Source of the DNA: Brumimicrobium sp964585545
Lineage (GTDB): Bacteria > Bacteroidota > Bacteroidia > Flavobacteriales_D > Crocinitomicaceae
DNA: 64,000 nucleotides
Direction: 5' to 3'
Assembly: GCA_964585545.1 (NCBI GenBank)
Contig: CAZPDT010000017.1
Span: forward strand, 18,295 to 82,294
Under the pieces are notes generated by a model that did not search any database, was not told the origin of the DNA, and saw only the letters and a list, made by a program, of their open reading frames with translations. This document shows, piece by piece, positions 34,533 to 42,410 of the stretch (its first letter is position 1; every line of letters starts with the position of its first letter). The position numbers and the translations under genes were made by a program.

Positions 34533-34749
34533 TAGTGCTTGGTCGGAAACAGACGATTTTTACAAATTGTATAAATTTTGAGAAATATTTATTCAATCAT
34601 AATATTTCTCAAAGGTTTTCATGAGCTTGCTGCGCTGCGGTTTGTTTTTCTTTCTTTAGGAGATGCCTCAGCATCAGACGACAAGAAAAAAAGCAAAATA
34701 TACTCAAAAGAATCAATTTTAAATTTGTTGTGTTTCCGACCAAGCACTA
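34533..34749. mobile_element. MITE-like non-coding element with perfect 19-bp inverted ends
   Basis: The ends TAGTGCTTGGTCGGAAACA (34533-34551) and its exact complement (34731-34749) enclose a 217-bp segment with no reading frame of note. Inside there is a 13-bp perfect hairpin (34577-34589 with 34601-34613), a GATGC/GCATC hairpin (34662-34675) and T-rich/A-rich arms that pair imperfectly. The right end stops one base before the stop codon of the minus-strand T9SS gene. No transposase is present; a target-site duplication is not clear. The fragment at 44447-44485 matches its right part. A structured RNA or terminator complex is an alternative to a mobile element. Confidence 0.6.
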
Positions 34750-34750
34750 T

Positions 34751-36364
34751 CTATTGAACAATCAACTTTCGCATTGTATTTCCGATACTTACAAAGTAAA
34801 CTCCTGGTGCAAGTCTATTAACATCAATTGTTTTTTCTCCTTTTAGGCCTTTTGCTGGAATTTTCTTTACTAATTTTCCTTGGAAGGATAAAATCTTGAT
34901 ATCGTTCACTGCTATCTCTTCCCATATGATCTTAATTTGATGAGAACTTGGGTTAGGGAAAATGTATAGTTGAGTATTTTTCAATTCTTTAATTAAACCC
35001 GAAGTTCCTGAACCTTGCTGACAAGAATAAGCGGTGGTATCAAAATAGTTTTGTACAGAATCCGCAGTATTTATTAATCCTTGTACATTTTCTAAATTGT
35101 CACCCTTACGATTGTATAATATTGCATAATTATAAATTAAAGTATCTCCAGGGAGAAAGCTTTCCTCTATTGAAGTTATTACCAAACGTCTATCACCAGG
35201 ACTGTTAGGGGTCCCATTTCCATCAGTATCTATTTCAGTCCAACCCGTTCCTTGGTAGGGATTACCATCGTAAATAAATTTAGTAGTCCCCGAGGTTCCA
35301 CCATAACCGTTGCCTCCATAAGTCCATGGGGTTCCATCCTTCCATTTTCCATTCATATAATTCCAATATTCTGAAGCGGTGTTTGGCCCAATGGTTTCTG
35401 GCGTACCTATGTCTGGTCTATAAAATGTTCCATAGTATTCGATGTCTTTATTTAAACTTATAATACCTACTGCAGGAGGGGTATTTCCATATCCTGGTCC
35501 AGTACCTTGTCCACCAATATCATTACTCACACCATTATAAGCATACATTAGATCCTTTGCGGGTAAAGACCCAACATAATCATCCTCTGAATACCCAATA
35601 TCTGTATCTAGGAAAAATGAAGTTTTAAAATTGGTAAAAGAATTTTGACCTTTATTGATTACGGAAACATCAATAAAAGTTGTAGAATTAATATAATCCT
35701 GGGCAAGTACTTGATAGACCATTATATGAATTTCAGCACCTATTTTTCCACCCCCAGTATTTTCATGGTTTAGGTCTTCATGCATAATTTGATATGCCGC
35801 GACATATCCTTTAATGCAGGGGTAATCACCTTTATAAGGCTCATAGATTCCATTGTTGTTTACATCTACAAATGGTGCGAGTTGGTTCGAAACACCAACT
35901 GCTGGATTTCCGTTTCCTGGCCAATTCAAGATGCCATAAGGAGCAGTGTAGTTTGGTTGATCATAATTGTTTATATGATAGATAATTTCACTTCTCGTAA
36001 CCCCCCATATAGCACCTTGATAATGGTTACTATAGGCGGTATCATTGTAGGAGTTTGTGGATGAATAAGGACCGCGATAAAAATCATAATCTTGTCCAAA
36101 GAGTTGTGCGGCAAGTTTTAAATCTCCATTTTGATTATTACCTCCAAACCAAAAACCGCCCTGATAAATAAGATGGTTTCCACTGCCCTTAGGTGCTTCA
36201 TAACCTGCAGAACTTATGTTTTCATTGTTAAAAAGTATACCTCTATCGTTTATTATAGCTTCTACTTTTTGGCCAGAGAGTATGTATGTGTTTACTTGAC
36301 AATGTAGAGACTGAAAAGCAAAAACGGATAATAAGATAACGAGACTAAAATTAAATCGTTTCAT
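34751..36364 (-). CDS. T9SS type A sorting-domain protein (537 aa, secreted)
   Basis: This is a large extracellular protein. The signal peptide is clear (residues 1-22, VILLSVFAFQSLHCQ). The body is rich in Gly, Asn and Tyr, with a likely calcium-binding stretch (DVNNNGIYEPYKGDYPCIKG; a DxNxxGxxE pattern with a following GDYPxIxG) of a kind common in Bacteroidota surface proteins, and another possible one (DTDGNGTPNSPGD). The last ~75 residues form a type A sorting domain (IFPNPSSHQIKI ... LAPGVYFVSIGNTMRKLIVQ). No enzymatic motif is recognised. It is monocistronic, and its 3' end abuts the MITE-like element. Adhesin or matrix function is only a guess. Confidence 0.85.
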   Translation of the reverse strand: MKRFNFSLVILLSVFAFQSLHCQVNTYILSGQKVEAIINDRGILFNNENISSAGYEAPKGSGNHLIYQGGFWFGGNNQNGDLKLAAQLFGQDYDFYRGPYSSTNSYNDTAYSNHYQGAIWGVTRSEIIYHINNYDQPNYTAPYGILNWPGNGNPAVGVSNQLAPFVDVNNNGIYEPYKGDYPCIKGYVAAYQIMHEDLNHENTGGGKIGAEIHIMVYQVLAQDYINSTTFIDVSVINKGQNSFTNFKTSFFLDTDIGYSEDDYVGSLPAKDLMYAYNGVSNDIGGQGTGPGYGNTPPAVGIISLNKDIEYYGTFYRPDIGTPETIGPNTASEYWNYMNGKWKDGTPWTYGGNGYGGTSGTTKFIYDGNPYQGTGWTEIDTDGNGTPNSPGDRRLVITSIEESFLPGDTLIYNYAILYNRKGDNLENVQGLINTADSVQNYFDTTAYSCQQGSGTSGLIKELKNTQLYIFPNPSSHQIKIIWEEIAVNDIKILSFQGKLVKKIPAKGLKGEKTIDVNRLAPGVYFVSIGNTMRKLIVQ

Positions 36365-36499
36365 AAATTAAAATTTTTAATGATTTTCTTAAACCATATG
36401 TATAATGGTTTCTCTTATTTTAGACGTTGAATTGGGGTTAATGGTTGGGTAAAGCTTTAAAATAACTTCAAAACATACTCGTATTTGAGCAATCAATAC

Positions 36500-36507
36500 T
36501 ATTTTTG
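36500..36507 (+). promoter_or_regulatory. Possible -7 box of tyrS
   Basis: TATTTTTG lies 16 bases before the ATG of tyrS; the -33 region is not convincing. No T-box-like leader is present. Confidence 0.35.
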
Positions 36508-36523
36508 AGAAAAATTATAGAAA

Positions 36524-37822
36524 ATGGCAAAAAACTTCATCGAGGAATTGAAATGGCGGGGCATGATTCACGACAGCATGCCAGGGGTGGAAGCACACCT
36601 TCAAGAGGAAATGAGAACAGCTTATGTCGGTATTGATCCAACAGCTGACTCATTGCATATTGGGCACTTGGTAAGTATCATGATGTTGCGTCATTTTCAA
36701 CGGGCAGGACATCAACCTATTGCTCTACTCGGCGGTGCAACTGGAATGATTGGTGATCCTTCTGGGAAATCTCAAGAACGCAACTTATTGAGTGAGGAAG
36801 ATTTAAAGCATAATCAAGAAGCTATTAAGAAACAATTGAGTAAGTTCTTAGATTTTACGACCAAAGATGAGAATGCTGCCTTATTGGTGAACAATTACGA
36901 CTGGATGAAAGACTTTTCTTTTTTAGGATTTATCCGTGATATTGGAAAGCACATCACCGTGAATTATATGATGGCTAAAGATTCCGTAAAAAAAAGAATT
37001 TCTGGAACGGAAGAAACTGTGGGCATGTCATTTACTGAATTCTCGTATCAGTTGGTACAGGGCAATGATTTTTTACATCTTTTTAGAACACAAAATGCCA
37101 CCATCCAAATGGGCGGATCAGACCAATGGGGAAATATTACGACAGGAACCGAACTCATTCGACGTGTTGACGGCGGAAAAGCTTTTGCGATTACTTGCCC
37201 TTTAATTACTAAGGCCGACGGAACAAAGTTTGGAAAAACAGCAGGAGGGAATGTATGGTTAGATCCCCAACGGACTTCGCCTTATAAGTTCTACCAATAT
37301 TGGTTAAATACTTCAGATGAAGATGCAGAAAAATACATAAAGATATTTACCTTTCTGTCACAAAAGGAAATAGAATCTTTGGTTGAAGTCCATAAAGAAG
37401 CTCCGCATCAAAGACAGTTGCAAAAAAAATTGGCCGCAGAAGTTACAACAATGGCCCATTCAAAAGAAGCTTTAGAAACTGCGATTGTAGCATCTAAAAT
37501 TCTTTTTGGAAAATCGACCGAAGAAGATTTAAAAAAGCTTTCAAAGGCTGATTTTTTAGAAATATTTAAGGGTGTTCCACAAGCCACAGTTACTGCACAA
37601 GAATTGAAAGAAGGAATTGGTATTATCGATGCGCTTTCTGCCAAAACCAATTTTCTTAAATCCAATGGAGAAGCGAGAAGAGAACTCAAAGGAAATGCGA
37701 TCAGTGTCAATAAAACCAAAGTAAAAGAGGATTTTGTATTGACCGAAGAGCAATTGCTTAACGACAATTTTATCTTGATTGGAAAAGGGAAAAAAAATAA
37801 TTATTTGATTTTGGTGGAGTAA
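36524..37822 (+). CDS. tyrS: Tyrosyl-tRNA synthetase
   Basis: TyrRS charges tRNA-Tyr. Class I motifs are present: HIGH at residues 45-48 (in DPTADSLHIGHL) and a KMSKS-equivalent KFGKT at 235-239. The tyrosine site (GGSDQWGNI, YQLVQGNDF) is typical of the TyrRS-TyrS bacterial form. The C-terminal ~80 residues hold an S4-like RNA-binding domain (FLKSNGEARRELKGNAISVNK in pieces; ILIGKGKKNNYLI at the end). The length of 432 residues is normal. It seems to be monocistronic, with the PAP2 phosphatase gene 119 bp downstream in the same direction. Confidence 0.96.
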   Translation: MAKNFIEELKWRGMIHDSMPGVEAHLQEEMRTAYVGIDPTADSLHIGHLVSIMMLRHFQRAGHQPIALLGGATGMIGDPSGKSQERNLLSEEDLKHNQEAIKKQLSKFLDFTTKDENAALLVNNYDWMKDFSFLGFIRDIGKHITVNYMMAKDSVKKRISGTEETVGMSFTEFSYQLVQGNDFLHLFRTQNATIQMGGSDQWGNITTGTELIRRVDGGKAFAITCPLITKADGTKFGKTAGGNVWLDPQRTSPYKFYQYWLNTSDEDAEKYIKIFTFLSQKEIESLVEVHKEAPHQRQLQKKLAAEVTTMAHSKEALETAIVASKILFGKSTEEDLKKLSKADFLEIFKGVPQATVTAQELKEGIGIIDALSAKTNFLKSNGEARRELKGNAISVNKTKVKEDFVLTEEQLLNDNFILIGKGKKNNYLILVE

Positions 37823-37941
37823 ATAGATTTTGATAAGCAACAAGGTACTTTCAGCGCTTGCCCTTCTTTGATGAGTCACGTTGACTTCTTTCAGAAATTA
37901 ATTTTAAATTAGATTTTTATAAATATGTATATATAAAACAG

Positions 37942-38508
37942 ATGGAAACTTTGCAACAACTCGATGAACAATTATTTCTATACCTTAACAATTTGGGGAG
38001 TACCCAATGGGATGGGTTTTGGCTGGTCATCACTGACCAATGGATGTCTCTTCCTGTTTATGTTATTCTTGCATTGTTGCTGTGGAAAAAGACAGGCTTC
38101 AAGAAAACCTTCATAAGCATGGTTGTTTTGTTTGCAATGCTGGTGGTTACCTATGCTTTTTCACAATTAGTAAAATATGGAGTAGCACGACCACGACCTT
38201 GTGCAATGGGTTTTGATATGCGTTTTCCATTGGGTGCTATAGGAGAAGATTGTGATGACTTTGGCTTCTTTTCTTCTCATGCTTCTGTTGGCATGGCAAT
38301 GATTCTCTATATGGGCTTTCTTTTGAAAAAATATTACCGGTATATTTTTTGGCCGCTGTTCATTTGGTTGGCTTTTTTCTGCTACAGTCGAATTTATGTA
38401 GGAAAACACTATCCAGGAGACATCATCACAGGTCTATTGGTTGGCTGGTTCTTGGGTGCTTTATTTCTGCGTTTGCGGGCACGAATTGCAGTATGGAAAA
38501 ATGTATAA
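37942..38508 (+). CDS. PAP2-family phosphatase, membrane-bound (188 aa)
   Basis: A type 2 phosphatidic acid phosphatase-like enzyme that removes phosphate from a lipid phosphate such as undecaprenyl pyrophosphate, phosphatidate or phosphatidylglycerol phosphate. The three motifs are there: KYGVARPRP (K...RP), FFSSHAS (PSGH-equivalent, with SSH) and SRIYVGKHYPGD (SR...H...D). Several hydrophobic helices (e.g. FISMVVLFAMLVVTYAF, YIFWPLFIWLAFFCYS, IITGLLVGWFLGALFL) place it in the inner membrane with the active site outside. The short length fits Bacteroidota members. The substrate cannot be set from sequence; with no uppP gene after ftsX, a role in undecaprenyl recycling would be attractive. 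Confidence 0.88.
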   Translation: METLQQLDEQLFLYLNNLGSTQWDGFWLVITDQWMSLPVYVILALLLWKKTGFKKTFISMVVLFAMLVVTYAFSQLVKYGVARPRPCAMGFDMRFPLGAIGEDCDDFGFFSSHASVGMAMILYMGFLLKKYYRYIFWPLFIWLAFFCYSRIYVGKHYPGDIITGLLVGWFLGALFLRLRARIAVWKNV

Positions 38509-38545
38509 ATCCCCTCTTGCTCCCCACTCAATCCTCTTGCTGAAT

Positions 38546-39265
38546 TTACTCTGACTCTGGCTTCCCAATTAAAAACATCGTTGGGCGCTTGTTTAAATCA
38601 AAAGCATTTTCTCTCCATTCTGCAACAGTCATTGTTTGAATTCGTTCAGAAGGCAAGGTCAAATCACAGGCAATACATAAATGGGTATGATCCAAACACT
38701 CATTTAAGAGGTCTTCCAATAAATGATTGTTGCGGTATGGCGTTTCCATAAAAATCTGGGTTTGACCATTTTTATTGGCGTTATATTCAAAGTCTTTAAA
38801 GGCAGCAATGCGTTGTTTCCTATCTTTGGGAATATAACCATTAAAGCAGAATGATTGTCCATTAAAGCCACTGCCTATCAATCCCAAGAGGATGGAGCTA
38901 GGTCCTGTAAGTGGACTCACAAAGGTTTTCTTTTGATGCGCTAAAGCCACCAAACTAGCTCCGGGGTCAGCAATACCAGGACAACCTGCTTCAGAAATAA
39001 TGGCGACATCGTAGCCTTCCTTTATCGGTGCTAACATTGCCGATAAATCGTGTGGTGGCGTTTTTTTGTTGAGTATAAAAAATGTAGAATCATCGATTGG
39101 AAAGGTACGGTCTAGCTTTCTTAAATATCGACGGGCAGATTTTATGTTTTCAACGGCAAAATAGCGTGTTTTTTTAGTTGTTTCAGCAACTTCTGCAGGA
39201 ATAACATGTTCCCAGTTCTCAGAACCCATTAATGTAGGCAATAAAAACAATCGGCCTTTTTTCAT
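38546..39265 (-). CDS. SAM-dependent methyltransferase of the RsmI/tetrapyrrole-methylase fold (239 aa)
   Basis: This protein belongs to the tetrapyrrole methylase superfamily, in the branch near RsmI (16S rRNA 2'-O-methyltransferase for C1402). The key loops are EAGCPGIADPGASLV and VSPLTGPSSILLGLIGSGFNGQ (pieces), plus QIFMETPYRNN. It begins with a lineage-specific LFLLPTLMG instead of the RsmI LYVVATPIGN, so its substrate may not be rRNA; such shorter RsmI-like genes are common in Bacteroidota. It overlaps the phosphatase gene by 4 bases, so it is the last gene of the SDR-phosphatase-methyltransferase operon. Cytoplasmic. Confidence 0.85.
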   Translation of the reverse strand: MKKGRLFLLPTLMGSENWEHVIPAEVAETTKKTRYFAVENIKSARRYLRKLDRTFPIDDSTFFILNKKTPPHDLSAMLAPIKEGYDVAIISEAGCPGIADPGASLVALAHQKKTFVSPLTGPSSILLGLIGSGFNGQSFCFNGYIPKDRKQRIAAFKDFEYNANKNGQTQIFMETPYRNNHLLEDLLNECLDHTHLCIACDLTLPSERIQTMTVAEWRENAFDLNKRPTMFLIGKPESE

Positions 39266-39723
39266 TTTTCGCTTAGTTTCTTAATTAAAACATCAGTTGC
39301 TTTATCGAGCATATCAAAAACATGCTGAAAACCTTCGTCTCCACCAAAATAAGGATCAGGAACGGAACGGCTTTCGCCAGGATAACTCACATTGAGCAGT
39401 AAATCCACTTTTCTGGTGTCTCTTTCATCTCTTGCCAATTTTACAACATTGTCAAAATTACTTTCATCCATCACATAAATTTTATCGAACTCATCATAAT
39501 CGGCTTCAGTAAATTGTCGACCTCTTAAATCATCGATAGGGACACCGTTTTTCTTTGCAGTAGCCCGCATACGTTCATCAGGAGCTTGACCTACGTGCCA
39601 ATCACCTGTTCCAGCAGAATCCACAATGATGTCTAAATTGTTCTCTGCAGCCTTTTTGCGCAGCAAACCGTCCGCCATTGGGGAGCGACAAATGTTTCCT
39701 AAACACACCATTAATACTTTCAT
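39262..39723 (-). CDS. Low-molecular-weight protein tyrosine phosphatase (153 aa)
   Basis: This enzyme removes phosphate from phosphotyrosine, or from other small phosphorylated targets. The P-loop signature C(X)5R is VCLGNICRSP with nucleophile C7 and R13, and the general acid is in VPDPYFGG near residue 122. The family's DxAGTGDWHVG segment is also present (DSAGTGDWHVGQAPD). The length of 153 residues is normal. In some bacteria such enzymes act with a tyrosine kinase in exopolysaccharide control, but no kinase or capsule gene is near. It is coupled to the methyltransferase gene by a 4-base overlap and follows the SDR gene by 11 bases. Confidence 0.94.
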   Translation of the reverse strand: MKVLMVCLGNICRSPMADGLLRKKAAENNLDIIVDSAGTGDWHVGQAPDERMRATAKKNGVPIDDLRGRQFTEADYDEFDKIYVMDESNFDNVVKLARDERDTRKVDLLLNVSYPGESRSVPDPYFGGDEGFQHVFDMLDKATDVLIKKLSEK

Positions 39724-39734
39724 AATTTATTGAT

Positions 39735-40529
39735 TTATGTTGCTTTTTGTTTTCGTATAATCTTCCAAAAGAGAGCAGGAGAGAAGCGTTTAATTTTAGC
39801 CGCTAAAATCTCTTTATTCCCAATTAAAACATCCTTTTTTTTCTTCGTTACAGCCTTCAACATTTGCTTTACACACTCTTCTACTGGCATTCCTGTTGCT
39901 TGATTGTGGTCCATTTCTCCGTGACTCGATCCGTCTTCGGTTAAAGCACTTTTTGAAATAGGAGTATTTATTTTTCCAGGACAAATCATTGTAATAGCAA
40001 TGTTGTTTTTTTCCTCTTCGAGTAACAAACTTTCATAAAAACCATGTAAGGCATGTTTTGATGCCGAATATGCCGAACGCAAGAAAAATCCAAATTTCCC
40101 TGAAATACTTGAAGTAACGATAATATGACCACTTTTTTGTTTGATCATATAAGGGAGAACAGCCTTTGTGAGTGCAATATTTCCAAAATAATTGACTTCC
40201 ATAATTCTGCGGTCGACAGCAATATCAGTCTTGGCAGCTTCTCCACGCTGGGAAATTCCACCGCTGTTAAACAAAAAATCGATGCGTTGGTATTTTTCAA
40301 TAACACGTTGTGCTAAATCATCAAAATGATTGTTTTCTGCCAAGTCCATTTGTAAAACAGTGTGGTTGTCAGTGTTTTTTAATGCTGTTTTCAACTGTTC
40401 TAAAGCATCAATATTTCGAGCAGATAAAATGAGTTTTCCACCCAATTGTGCCAGTTGAATCGCTAATTCCTTTCCAATTCCAGAGGACGCTCCAGTAATC
40501 CAAATAACTTTATCTTCAAAGTATTTCAT
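39735..40529 (-). CDS. Short-chain dehydrogenase/reductase (264 aa)
   Basis: A classical SDR that uses NAD(P)H. The TGASSGIGKE coenzyme-binding motif is at residues 12-21; the NNAG-equivalent is NSGG, the serine is in VTSSIS, and the YSASKHAL motif holds the catalytic Tyr and Lys. The C-terminal tail carries a basic region (TKKKKDVLIGNKEILAAKIKRF). It resembles the DHRS7-like group of dehydrogenases that act on lipids or steroids. It is the first gene of a three-gene operon with the phosphatase and the methyltransferase, and a TATCTTTG box lies just upstream. Substrate unknown. Cytoplasmic or membrane-peripheral. Confidence 0.9.
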   Translation of the reverse strand: MKYFEDKVIWITGASSGIGKELAIQLAQLGGKLILSARNIDALEQLKTALKNTDNHTVLQMDLAENNHFDDLAQRVIEKYQRIDFLFNSGGISQRGEAAKTDIAVDRRIMEVNYFGNIALTKAVLPYMIKQKSGHIIVTSSISGKFGFFLRSAYSASKHALHGFYESLLLEEEKNNIAITMICPGKINTPISKSALTEDGSSHGEMDHNQATGMPVEECVKQMLKAVTKKKKDVLIGNKEILAAKIKRFSPALFWKIIRKQKAT

Positions 40530-40534
40530 AAATA

Positions 40535-40542
40535 CAAAGATA
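40535..40542 (-). promoter_or_regulatory. -7 box of the SDR operon, very close to the ATG
   Basis: The minus strand reads TATCTTTG ending five bases before the ATG at 40529, with TTG 22 bases upstream (40567-40565). The transcript would have almost no leader. Confidence 0.5.
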
Positions 40543-40637
40543 GTAAAAACTTAGATGAGGGATTCAATTACGAATTTGTCAATTGCGAATTGATATTGAT
40601 TCAGAAATATGGATTAATCCTCTTGTTCAATCTTATT

Positions 40638-41258
40638 TTACAATATTTTTTCCATTAATTGAACTACATCTGTCTGTTTTGTGTCGAGATGAAAAGCGTT
40701 TAATCCTGCTGCTTTAGCACCTTCAACATGTTGTATTGTATCATCGATAAACAAGGTTGTTTTGGGGTCAAAATTTTCAAGAGAACACACTTTTTGAAAA
40801 ATCTCAACATCAGGCTTTCGCATGCCCATTTCAAAACTAAAATAGGTATTGTTGAAAAAAGTGCTTAACGAATCAATATTGTAAACTGATTTTAGCTTTT
40901 GATGGAAATGATCCAGATGGATTGGGTTGGTGTTGCTGAGGAGAACAGTGTTGTATTTTTCCTTTAATTCAAGCAAATAAGTGAAGTGCTGGGCAGGAAA
41001 GTCCAACAACATTTCATTCCAAACAGCTACAATTTCACTTTGGCTTAAAGAGGGCAGTAATTTATTGAGTTCATTCAAGAAAGCATTACTTCCAATTTCC
41101 CCTTTCTCAAACTGGTCGAACAATTGATTTTGTTGAGCCTGTGTGTAAAGCGTCTCAAAGTTTTTAATACCTAAGCTTTTAAATTTATTGATTGTAAGTG
41201 AATAATCGATGTTGAGTAAAACACCGCCCAAGTCAAGTATAATATTTTTTATTTCCAT
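40638..41258 (-). CDS. HAD family hydrolase (YihX-like, 206 aa)
   Basis: A haloacid-dehalogenase-like phosphatase of the subfamily with LDLGGV near its N-terminus. I choose the ATG at 41258 (MEIKNIILDLGGVLLNID) because the upstream extension to 41327 has no family similarity. Motif I is DLGGVL (the nucleophilic Asp), motif II LLSNTN, and motifs III-IV are in MGMRKPDVEIFQKV and LFIDDTIQHVEGAKAAG. The family dephosphorylates sugar phosphates or nucleotides; the substrate is unknown here. The gene stands alone between the SDR operon and yceI. Cytoplasmic. Confidence 0.9.
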   Translation of the reverse strand: MEIKNIILDLGGVLLNIDYSLTINKFKSLGIKNFETLYTQAQQNQLFDQFEKGEIGSNAFLNELNKLLPSLSQSEIVAVWNEMLLDFPAQHFTYLLELKEKYNTVLLSNTNPIHLDHFHQKLKSVYNIDSLSTFFNNTYFSFEMGMRKPDVEIFQKVCSLENFDPKTTLFIDDTIQHVEGAKAAGLNAFHLDTKQTDVVQLMEKIL

Positions 41259-41354
41259 GATTAACCTTAATTTATAGAAACATTTTGTTGAGAACGATTG
41301 AAAATACAGCTTCAACAGTTCGTTCAAAATAATTTACATAAGATAAGGAAGTTT

Positions 41355-41984
41355 TTATTCTTTCACCAATTCAGCATCTAAATTAAACTTTACTTTAGAT
41401 GTTAAACCTCCCATTTCATATTCTTCTGGATGGGCAAACAACTCTTGAATGTTGGCTTTTTGGAAGTCAAAGATAAAATGACCTGTTAAGTGCATGGTGT
41501 TTTTGGTTTTCGACATTTTAATGGGTAAAGTTTGCGTAATCGGAATGCCTAAAGTTTCTACAGTAACATTCGCACTGTCCATGCTAACACTTTTAATGTT
41601 TACTTTAGTTTCAGGGAATTCAGTAACTTTAAAAAAGTATTCACTTTTCAGGTCTTCCACCAAGTTGGCATTGCTCTCTTCGTTATGAATATCTAAACAT
41701 TTTATAGTGGTCATGTCAACAGTAAAATTCCCATTATAATTTTTACCTTTCTGCGTTACTGTGCCCGATGAAATAGTGATAATTCCATTGTGGGACTTGC
41801 CATCATTTTGTCCTCCGATCCAATGTCCATCCCATGCTAAAGAACTGTTTTCTGAAACCAAAACAAACTTGTTTTCTTTTCCTTTTGTCCCTGATTTGGA
41901 ATGACTCACGTCGTTTTTTACACTGCTGCAACCTGTAAAAACCAAAACGGCTAACGTCAACATACTATAGCTTAATCCTTGCAT
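41355..41984 (-). CDS. YceI family lipoprotein (209 aa)
   Basis: YceI-like proteins form a lipocalin-like beta-barrel that binds long isoprenoid chains, often in the periplasm. The protein has a lipoprotein signal (MLTLAVLVFTGCSS, lipobox FTGC; the start may be M8 rather than M1), then the barrel strands SSLAWDGHWIGGQNDGKSHNGIITI (pieces), GNFTVDMTTIKCLD, LVEDLKSEYFFKVTEFPETKVNI and a final MGGLTSKVKFNLDAELV. The LKSxxFFxVxxFPE block is diagnostic for the family. It is monocistronic, with an unusual C-rich stretch just upstream (42056-42190). Confidence 0.9.
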   Translation of the reverse strand: MQGLSYSMLTLAVLVFTGCSSVKNDVSHSKSGTKGKENKFVLVSENSSLAWDGHWIGGQNDGKSHNGIITISSGTVTQKGKNYNGNFTVDMTTIKCLDIHNEESNANLVEDLKSEYFFKVTEFPETKVNIKSVSMDSANVTVETLGIPITQTLPIKMSKTKNTMHLTGHFIFDFQKANIQELFAHPEEYEMGGLTSKVKFNLDAELVKE

Positions 41985-42011
41985 TAGACAATTATTTCAT
42001 TTTTAAAAAGA

Positions 42012-42019
42012 CAAAAATA
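42012..42019 (-). promoter_or_regulatory. Possible -7 box of the yceI gene
   Basis: The minus strand reads TATTTTTG 27 bases before the ATG; no good -33 box. Confidence 0.35.
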
Positions 42020-42055
42020 AATAATTTCAATTAATTTGTATCATTTGCAATAAAC

Positions 42056-42190
42056 CAAAACCCGTACCCATCAGCGATGCTTGCATCCGTGTCATCCGCG
42101 TTCCATTGCGCACTACCCACGTCCAACCATCATGCCCAACTCACGTCCAACTATCCCAACCTTACCCTACTTATCCCACACACTGTATTG
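42056..42190. other. C-rich (G-rich on minus strand) intergenic stretch
   Basis: In an AT-rich setting this stretch has a strong C bias on the plus strand. On the minus strand several GGG runs (for example near 42174, 42165, 42156, 42137 and 42116) are separated by 7 to about 18 bases. ACGTCCAAC occurs twice, 24 bases apart (42119, 42143). It lies upstream of yceI. The gap 41985-42410 otherwise holds a weak repeat tail at 42331-42350 (TGAATAAAGTGGGTTAT); no gene is supported. Confidence 0.4.
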
Positions 42191-42410
42191 GCGTTTTAAT
42201 GACACACATTATTCTAGCAATTGAATCATTTTATCAACTGCATTTTTTAATTCGGATTAACATGAAAACCTTCTTACAGTTAGAGCGTTTACTTCTGACA
42301 ATCAATGCTTTAAATTATAAGTTAGTGTCTTAATGAATAAAGTGGGTTATAGAACTAGTTGTGAAATAGTATAACTTATTTTAAAAATTCTTCCTAAATT
42401 CGTGAACTAA

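Noticed and set aside
40560..40600. Repeated CAATTnCGAATTnG in the gap before the HAD gene
   Set aside because: Short low-complexity AT-rich duplication not seen elsewhere; too weak to call.
42106..42333. 75-residue reading frame in the C-rich gap
   Set aside because: Pro/Thr/His-rich start from low-complexity sequence, no signal peptide or promoter; likely chance.
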